NCBI GenBank assembly: GCA_944386045.1
Contig: CALWZO010000046.1
Coordinates: 33,584-97,583 of the forward strand
Direction: 5' to 3'
Length of the DNA: 64,000 bases
Origin: an uncultured Clostridia bacterium
Lineage (GTDB): Bacteria > Bacillota > Clostridia > Oscillospirales > Ruminococcaceae
In this document: positions 58,906 through 64,000 of the stretch, one piece after another
How positions within the stretch are numbered: position 1 is the stretch's first letter
Layout of the letters: every line of letters begins with the position of its first letter
The notes under the pieces: generated by a model
Databases searched by the model: none
Seen by the model: only the letters and a program-made list of their open reading frames with translations
What the model was told of the DNA's origin: nothing
Made by a program: the position numbers and the translations under genes

Positions 58906-61900
58906 ATGACAAAGTACAGCGTTAAAAAGCCTTTCACAGTGCTGGTGGGGGTTATACTGGTGCTGGTGCTGGGGGTTGTGTCCTTTTTGGGGCTCAACAC
59001 AGACCTTTTGCCGGCCATGGACCTGCCGTATGTGGTGGTGGTGACCACCTATCCCGGAGCCGGCCCTGAAAGGGTGGAAACATCGGTGACCCAGCCGCTG
59101 GAACAGGCACTGGCCACCACATCGGGACTGGAAAATATAAACAGTGTTTCCGCCGAAAATATGAGTATGATTATATTGGAGTTCGGCGAGAGCACCAATA
59201 TGGATTCGGCCATGATAGAACTTAACAGCAACATAGATATGGTCAGCGGATATTTTGACGATATGGTATCCGCACCTATGGTAATGAAGATAAACCCCGA
59301 CATGCTGCCCATACAGATGCTGTCTGTGGATGTGGAGGGCATGGATATTAAACAGCTGACAGAATATATGGAGGACAGTCTGGCGCCCCGTCTGGAAAGA
59401 ATAGAGGGCGTTGCAACGGTTGATGTGTCCGGCGCTGTCAGCGACCATGTGGATATATTTTTAAACCAGGAAAAGATAGACCGGATAAATGACAAGGTGC
59501 TGAAAGCGGTGGACTCCTCCCTTTACAGTGCCAAAAAAGAGCTGGACGATGCCAAAAAAGAACTGGCAGACGGCAAGGCCCGGATGGAAAGCAAAGAGCA
59601 GGAAGCCTATGACAAGCTGGCCGACGCATCAGCCCGGCTGGACGCCGGACAGGCACAGGCCCAGGCAATAGCGGCGGAAAAAGCCCGGCTGGAGGCCGAA
59701 AAGGCCATGCTGGAAGGGGCAAAAACCGCCATGCAGGGTCTGGCAGCGCTCAGACAGTCAAAAGAGTTTGTGCAGGCTGCCATAACACTTGTTCCGGGTA
59801 TAGGACTTGATGAAAACATCAGTGTAAATGATTTCATTGCCCTGGATACAAGCGCCCTGCCCGGAGGAACCGCCGGTGCCATTGCCCCTGTTCAGGGAGC
59901 GCTGGCAGGAATGACAGCTGCCGGCGCATTGGACGGCACTCTTTCACTGAAAGCGACAGATGAAAAACTGCGGCGGGATATAGCGGCGATTGAAGACAGC
60001 CTTGTCAAAATGGGCTTTACCCGGGAGGAAATAGCCTCAGGAGATGCCGGTATATGTGACGACAAGCTGGCCCGGCTGGCCCCCCAGCTGGAAAAGGCCA
60101 CATTCATGGCACAGCAGATGGAAGGCACCCTGAAAAAACTTCAGGAGTCCTATGCCCGGATGGAAAAAGCCAAAATGCAGACCACCGCGCAGCTGGCGGC
60201 GGCCAAAGTACAGCTGGACAGTGCCCAGGCACAGCTGGACAGCGGCATAGAAGAATTTGAAAACGCCCGTGACAGCGCACTGAAAAGCGCAAACATAGAC
60301 TCGCTGGTGACACAGGAGATGCTGTCCAACATACTGACAGCCCAAAACTTTTCCATGCCGGCAGGATATATAACCGATGACGGCGAAAAGCTGACAGTAA
60401 AAGTAGGCGAAACCTTTGAAAATATTGACCAGCTTAATAATCTTTTGCTGGTGGACATGGGTCTGGACGGACTGGACCCCATCTATCTGAAAGATGTGGC
60501 AGATGTGTCCATTGCCGACAACAGCGCCGACAGCTATGTGCGCATAAACGGCAACCCCGGTGTGTTTCTGTCTTTGCAGAAATCTTCCACCGCCTCCACC
60601 TCACGGGTGTGCAAGGCTGTAAACCGGGAAATCCGGCAGATTATGTCCGAAAATGAAAATGTACATATAACCACACTTATGGACCAGGGTGTTTACATAG
60701 AGATGGTTGTAAACAGCGTAATGGAAAACCTGATTTACGGCGGTATCATTGCGCTGGCGGTCCTGATGTTCTTCCTGAAGGATTTGAAACCCACACTGAT
60801 AATCGGTTTTTCAATACCCATCAGTGTTCTGTTTGCCATTGTGCTGATGTATTTCAGCGGTGTAACCCTGAACATCATATCCCTGTCCGGCCTGGCGCTG
60901 GGCGTGGGTATGCTGGTGGACAACAGTATTGTTGTAATTGAAAACACATACCGCCTGCGCAACCTGGGATATCCCGCAGTAAAAGCTGCGGTGCTGGGCG
61001 CAAAGCAGGTGGGCGGCGCCATTGCGGCCTCCACCCTGACAACTATATGCGTGTTTGTGCCGATACTGTTCACCCAGGGTCTGTCCAGACAGATATTCAC
61101 CGATATGGGTCTGACAATCGGCTACTCCCTGGTAGCCAGCCTTATTGTGGCTTTGACACTGGTGCCTGCCATGGCTTCCAACATGCTGACACAGCCCAAG
61201 GAGGACAAGGACGGCCTGTTTGCAAAACTGCTGTCCGGATACGAAAAGGCCCTCAGTTTTAACCTGAACCACAAATGGATGGTAATAGCCCTTACAGTTG
61301 TTTTGCTGGTATACAGCTTTTACAGCGCATTTAAAATGCCCATGGCGTTTATCCCGTCAATGGACTCCACGCAGATGCAGATGACCCTGACTTTGCCGGC
61401 AGAAACCAGCGAACAGGAACTGATATCCCAAAGCGAACGGCTGGCGGAAAGCGTGATGCAGATAGAGGATGTGCAGACTGTGGGTATGTCCATGGGCGGC
61501 GGTATGACCATGAGCCTGAACGGATCTTCCTCTTCTTCCGGCGAAAAATCCATGAGCTTTTATGTGGTGCTGAAAGAAGACAAATCCATGACCAACGAAG
61601 AAATAGCGCGGCTGATTAAGGAAAACAACTCACAGCTGGGAGACAGTCTGTCAGTGAGCGCCTCCAACATGGATATAAGCGCGCTGACCGGCAGCGGTAT
61701 AAGCGTAAAGATAAAAGGCAACGACCTGGACGGCCTGCGGCGGGAGGCCACAAAACTGGCCGACAAGATAAAATCTGTGCCCGGCGTGGCATCTGTTGAT
61801 GACGGACAGGCGCAGGCACTGGAAGAAATAAGAATAACAGTGGACAAGGAAGAGGCCATGAAAAACGGCCTGACAGTGGCACAGGTTTATGCAAAGGTAG

Positions 61901-62793
61901 CCGCTGCGCTGACCGAAAGCACCACCGCCACAACACTGAGCTTTGAGCAGGGGGATATGGATGCGATAATCCACGCACCGGCCACCTATGACAGGCGGTC
62001 AATAGGCTCCCTTGCAGTGGGCACATACCGGGATGATGCGGACAAAGACCTGCTTTTGAAAGATATTGCCGACATATCAACAGCCCAGAGCCCTGACGCC
62101 ATAAACAGGGAAAACCAGTCCAGATACATCACAGTCACTGCCAATGTGGCCGACGGATACAATGTGGCACTGGTAAGCCGCGATGTACAGCGGGCGCTGG
62201 ACGGATACACAATGCCCCGGGGATACAGCTATGAAATAGCCGGCGAAAACGAAGTGATAATGTCCGCCATGTCTGATATGCTGCTGATGATAGGCTTGGC
62301 TGTAATATTTATATATCTTATAATGGTTGCACAGTTCCAAAGCCTGAAGTCACCTTTCATCGTTCTGTTCACCATACCCCTGGCCTTTACCGGCGGTCTG
62401 CTGGCTTTGCAGATTACCGGACAGATGCTGACCATAACTTCAATGATAGGTTTCCTGGTGCTGGCCGGCGTCGTGGTAAACAACGGTATTGTATTTGTGG
62501 ACTATGTAAACAGCCTGCGCCTGGAAGGCGTGGAAAAACGCCGGGCGCTGATACAGACAGGCAAAGACAGGATAAGGCCTATCCTGATGACTGCGCTGAC
62601 CACCATACTGGCCATGAGCACTATGGCTTTGGGCGTGGGCATGGGCGCAGATATGAGCCAGGGCATGGCCGTGGTTACCATAGGCGGTCTGTCTTACGCC
62701 ACACTGCTGACACTGTTCCTGGTGCCGGCACTGTACGATATTTTCAACCGCAAAGAGATGAAGCGGGTACAGGTGGATTTTGACGATGAATAA
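58906..62793 (+). CDS. RND-type efflux transporter with inserted coiled-coil domain
   Basis: ATG 58906 (AGAGGGTTGCTT before it) gives 1295 residues. N-terminal helix and VTTYPGAGPERVETSVTQPLE plus the two sets of hydrophobic segments (about 605-770 and 1120-1280) fit the HAE1/AcrB family. In TM4 GMLVDNSIVVIENT keeps one Asp of the usual proton pair and has Asn for the other; in TM10 VVNNGIVFVDY has Asn for the usual Lys. Residues about 205-485 are an insert with long heptad-rich stretches (AKKELDDAKKELADG, AQLAAAKVQLDSAQAQL), where AcrB has its TolC-docking domain. Substrate unknown. Confidence 0.92.
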   Translation: MTKYSVKKPFTVLVGVILVLVLGVVSFLGLNTDLLPAMDLPYVVVVTTYPGAGPERVETSVTQPLEQALATTSGLENINSVSAENMSMIILEFGESTNMDSAMIELNSNIDMVSGYFDDMVSAPMVMKINPDMLPIQMLSVDVEGMDIKQLTEYMEDSLAPRLERIEGVATVDVSGAVSDHVDIFLNQEKIDRINDKVLKAVDSSLYSAKKELDDAKKELADGKARMESKEQEAYDKLADASARLDAGQAQAQAIAAEKARLEAEKAMLEGAKTAMQGLAALRQSKEFVQAAITLVPGIGLDENISVNDFIALDTSALPGGTAGAIAPVQGALAGMTAAGALDGTLSLKATDEKLRRDIAAIEDSLVKMGFTREEIASGDAGICDDKLARLAPQLEKATFMAQQMEGTLKKLQESYARMEKAKMQTTAQLAAAKVQLDSAQAQLDSGIEEFENARDSALKSANIDSLVTQEMLSNILTAQNFSMPAGYITDDGEKLTVKVGETFENIDQLNNLLLVDMGLDGLDPIYLKDVADVSIADNSADSYVRINGNPGVFLSLQKSSTASTSRVCKAVNREIRQIMSENENVHITTLMDQGVYIEMVVNSVMENLIYGGIIALAVLMFFLKDLKPTLIIGFSIPISVLFAIVLMYFSGVTLNIISLSGLALGVGMLVDNSIVVIENTYRLRNLGYPAVKAAVLGAKQVGGAIAASTLTTICVFVPILFTQGLSRQIFTDMGLTIGYSLVASLIVALTLVPAMASNMLTQPKEDKDGLFAKLLSGYEKALSFNLNHKWMVIALTVVLLVYSFYSAFKMPMAFIPSMDSTQMQMTLTLPAETSEQELISQSERLAESVMQIEDVQTVGMSMGGGMTMSLNGSSSSSGEKSMSFYVVLKEDKSMTNEEIARLIKENNSQLGDSLSVSASNMDISALTGSGISVKIKGNDLDGLRREATKLADKIKSVPGVASVDDGQAQALEEIRITVDKEEAMKNGLTVAQVYAKVAAALTESTTATTLSFEQGDMDAIIHAPATYDRRSIGSLAVGTYRDDADKDLLLKDIADISTAQSPDAINRENQSRYITVTANVADGYNVALVSRDVQRALDGYTMPRGYSYEIAGENEVIMSAMSDMLLMIGLAVIFIYLIMVAQFQSLKSPFIVLFTIPLAFTGGLLALQITGQMLTITSMIGFLVLAGVVVNNGIVFVDYVNSLRLEGVEKRRALIQTGKDRIRPILMTALTTILAMSTMALGVGMGADMSQGMAVVTIGGLSYATLLTLFLVPALYDIFNRKEMKRVQVDFDDE

Positions 62794-63379
62794 ATACAGT
62801 GAAAAAGAAATACAGATTTTTTCCGGTGTGCTGAAACTGGCCGGGCAGGGAATGGACCTGTCCAGAATTACCGCCCGGCAGATTGCAGATGCCGCCGGAA
62901 TGGGCAAGGCGACGATATACGATTATTTTCCTTCCAAAGAAGAAATAGTTTCCGGTGCAATGCTGTATTCGCTGGAAAAGCAAAGACGGCAGTTTGGCCG
63001 GGCGGTGGCCGGCGCCGCAGATTTTAAAAGCAAGATGATGTGCGTGTACGACGGAGTTATCGACAGTGTGGAAAACAGCAGCTCGCTGTTTAACATGGCG
63101 ATGGCCGCAAAGGGCGGCATGGGGCCGGGCTCTTTCCATAAAGAGGGCAAAAGCTGCCCGCTGGAAGGCGCCGCAAAAAATTTTTTCACCGTCATATACA
63201 GCATACTGGACTGCGGACGGCAGGAAGGCTGCATAAATCTGCCCGCAGACAGGGTATATTCCGACATGGTCATAATAGGCAACATATTTGCTGTTGGCAA
63301 AGAGGCCAAAGAAGGCCGCGAAAGCCACAGCCGGATAAAAGCCAAGGCTTTTGAAATGCTGGTAAAGGCCCTGTCCTGA
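62786..63379 (+). CDS. TetR-family transcriptional regulator of RND pump
   Basis: ATG 62786 overlaps the transporter stop by 8 bp, so both are co-translated. The 197-residue protein has the TetR HTH ITARQIADAAGMGKATIYDYFPSKEEIV (residues about 26-54) and an all-helical ligand-binding part. Its operator is probably the TCCGACC dyad at 58858. An internal operator gene order, pump first and repressor last, gives negative autoregulation of both. Confidence 0.92.
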   Translation: MNKYSEKEIQIFSGVLKLAGQGMDLSRITARQIADAAGMGKATIYDYFPSKEEIVSGAMLYSLEKQRRQFGRAVAGAADFKSKMMCVYDGVIDSVENSSSLFNMAMAAKGGMGPGSFHKEGKSCPLEGAAKNFFTVIYSILDCGRQEGCINLPADRVYSDMVIIGNIFAVGKEAKEGRESHSRIKAKAFEMLVKALS

Positions 63380-63421
63380 AAAATTGGGCCGTATCGGCCG
63401 CCTGCATATAAAACTGAACAA

Positions 63422-63461
63422 AAAAATGACAGCGTTTCTACGCTGTCATTTTTATTTTTGC
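63422..63461. terminator. Terminator of RND-tetR operon, shared with converging gene
   Basis: AAAAATGACAGCG, loop TTTCTA, CGCTGTCATTTTT then ATTTTT. Confidence 0.9.
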
Positions 63462-63466
63462 AAAAG

Positions 63467-64000
63467 CTAATATCTGTAATACATTTCCCCGTCTGTACCG
63501 TCATACAGCTCTATGGTCAGCTCCGGCGCAATTTCTCCGGTTTTCCGGTAGACGGCATCTTTCAGCCGCCGCAGGTTTTCATTGTCTATCTGTCCGAAGG
63601 TGTTCAGGCACAATGTAGCCGTCTGCCCGTCAAGGCTTTGGCGCAAAACCATGGAACAATCCCGGCCCCGCAAGTCAAAAATTCCGAAATAATCCTCGCC
63701 TTCCTGCACCGGAATTTCTATAATCTGACCTTCAAAATACAGGTCTTTGTTTTCTGTTTCGGTTATTTCCCGTTGCTTTTCGCCCCGGTCTGTCAGCTGT
63801 GTAAATGTGTATGTCCTGGCAAATATAAGCTGATCCTGTATAAATATCTGCACCGTAAAATCCTTTATTCTGTCACGATACTGCCAGTCTTCATAAGGCA
63901 GTATGCCTTCGGTATGAAATCCACCCAGCCAAAAAGTATCATAGGCATAATCCAGCGCCGAATATATCTGGTGTGCCCCGGCACTGCTGTCAAAATAAAA
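63467..64000 (-). CDS. Hypothetical protein, 5' end outside window
   Basis: The minus-strand frame is open from the window edge to the stop at 63467 (177 residues); an internal GTG at 63853 has no ribosome binding site and the frame continues above it. The sequence is acidic, rich in Tyr and Gln, with beta-strand alternation and no membrane segment in the visible part. No domain was recognised. It is convergent with the tetR gene. Confidence 0.65.
   Translation of the reverse strand, partial: FYFDSSAGAHQIYSALDYAYDTFWLGGFHTEGILPYEDWQYRDRIKDFTVQIFIQDQLIFARTYTFTQLTDRGEKQREITETENKDLYFEGQIIEIPVQEGEDYFGIFDLRGRDCSMVLRQSLDGQTATLCLNTFGQIDNENLRRLKDAVYRKTGEIAPELTIELYDGTDGEMYYRY

Overview
The window looks like chromosomal DNA of a spore-forming, monoderm bacterium of the Bacillota, most likely class Clostridia. 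The evidence is a set of sporulation genes (spoIIP, spoVAC-AD-AE, pdaA, a cwlD-like amidase, a dacF-like carboxypeptidase), the Bacillota order darA-holB-ricT, strong AGGAGG-type ribosome binding sites, frequent TTG/GTG starts, TTGACA-N17-TATAAT promoters, and anaerobe-type genes (2[4Fe-4S] ferredoxin, rubrerythrin behind a PerR-like Fur protein). G+C looks close to half by eye. Ordinary genes use many ATA codons. Ferredoxin, rpsT, darA, rubrerythrin and one C-S lyase use ATC/GCT/GTT instead, as expected for highly expressed genes. Genus or species cannot be named from the sequence alone.

Layout. 1-10.9 kb: a surface-glycan locus read outwards from a divergent promoter region at about 7.0-7.13 kb. 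The left arm holds a LegB-like dehydratase, a DUF2142 membrane protein, two tandem paralogous GT-C-like membrane proteins and a cut-off membrane protein. The right arm holds an SGNH-like protein, a GT-B-like surface-carbohydrate protein and a flippase. 10.9-14.2 kb: polar amino acid ABC importer and a HAD phosphatase. 14.3-20.6 kb, minus strand: a small protein, ferredoxin, ricT-holB-darA, PTS enzyme I and a membrane glycosyltransferase-like protein. 20.8-29.3 kb: mostly single genes: CofE-like ligase, GNAT, M20 peptidase, highly expressed MalY/PatB, galactokinase-like protein with lost motifs, Imm33-like protein and threonine aldolase. An orphan guanine riboswitch (minus strand) lies at about 29.4-29.5 kb. 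29.6-34.3 kb: rpsT, spoIIP, Fur/PerR, rubrerythrin, YerB-like lipoprotein, trmB. 34.4-38.1 kb: heterodimeric ABC exporter. 38.2-38.8 kb: four tRNA genes. 38.9-42.7 kb: pentapeptide-repeat protein, then csoR-copA with a CsoR-like operator; CopA carries two C-terminal HMA domains and an internal start site. 42.8-49.5 kb: spoVAC-AD-AE, dacF-like, pdaA, MATE, cwlD-like and tRNA-Leu. 49.8-54.9 kb: alpha/beta hydrolase, Nudix hydrolase, and nucleoside hydrolase / MalY-like / nucleoside hydrolase. 55.2-57 kb: two frameshifted HTH regulators and a GNAT. 57.1-64 kb: two-component system, RND transporter with a long inserted coiled coil, its TetR regulator, and a cut-off gene.

How the genes work together. 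The glycan locus has the parts to make a nucleotide sugar, transfer sugars at the membrane, acylate and flip. The 42.8-49.4 kb block gathers DPA uptake (SpoVA) and cortex peptidoglycan modification (CwlD plus PdaA make muramic delta-lactam; DacF trims cross-links). csoR-copA is a self-contained copper-response operon. The RND pump and the TetR gene overlap by 8 bp and sit behind a dyad that overlaps the promoter, which suggests autoregulation. The strongest candidates for new biology are the CopA/CopZ internal start, the guanine riboswitch with no gene behind it, and the TolC-less RND pump with a built-in coiled coil. No CRISPR array, prophage or insertion sequence was seen.
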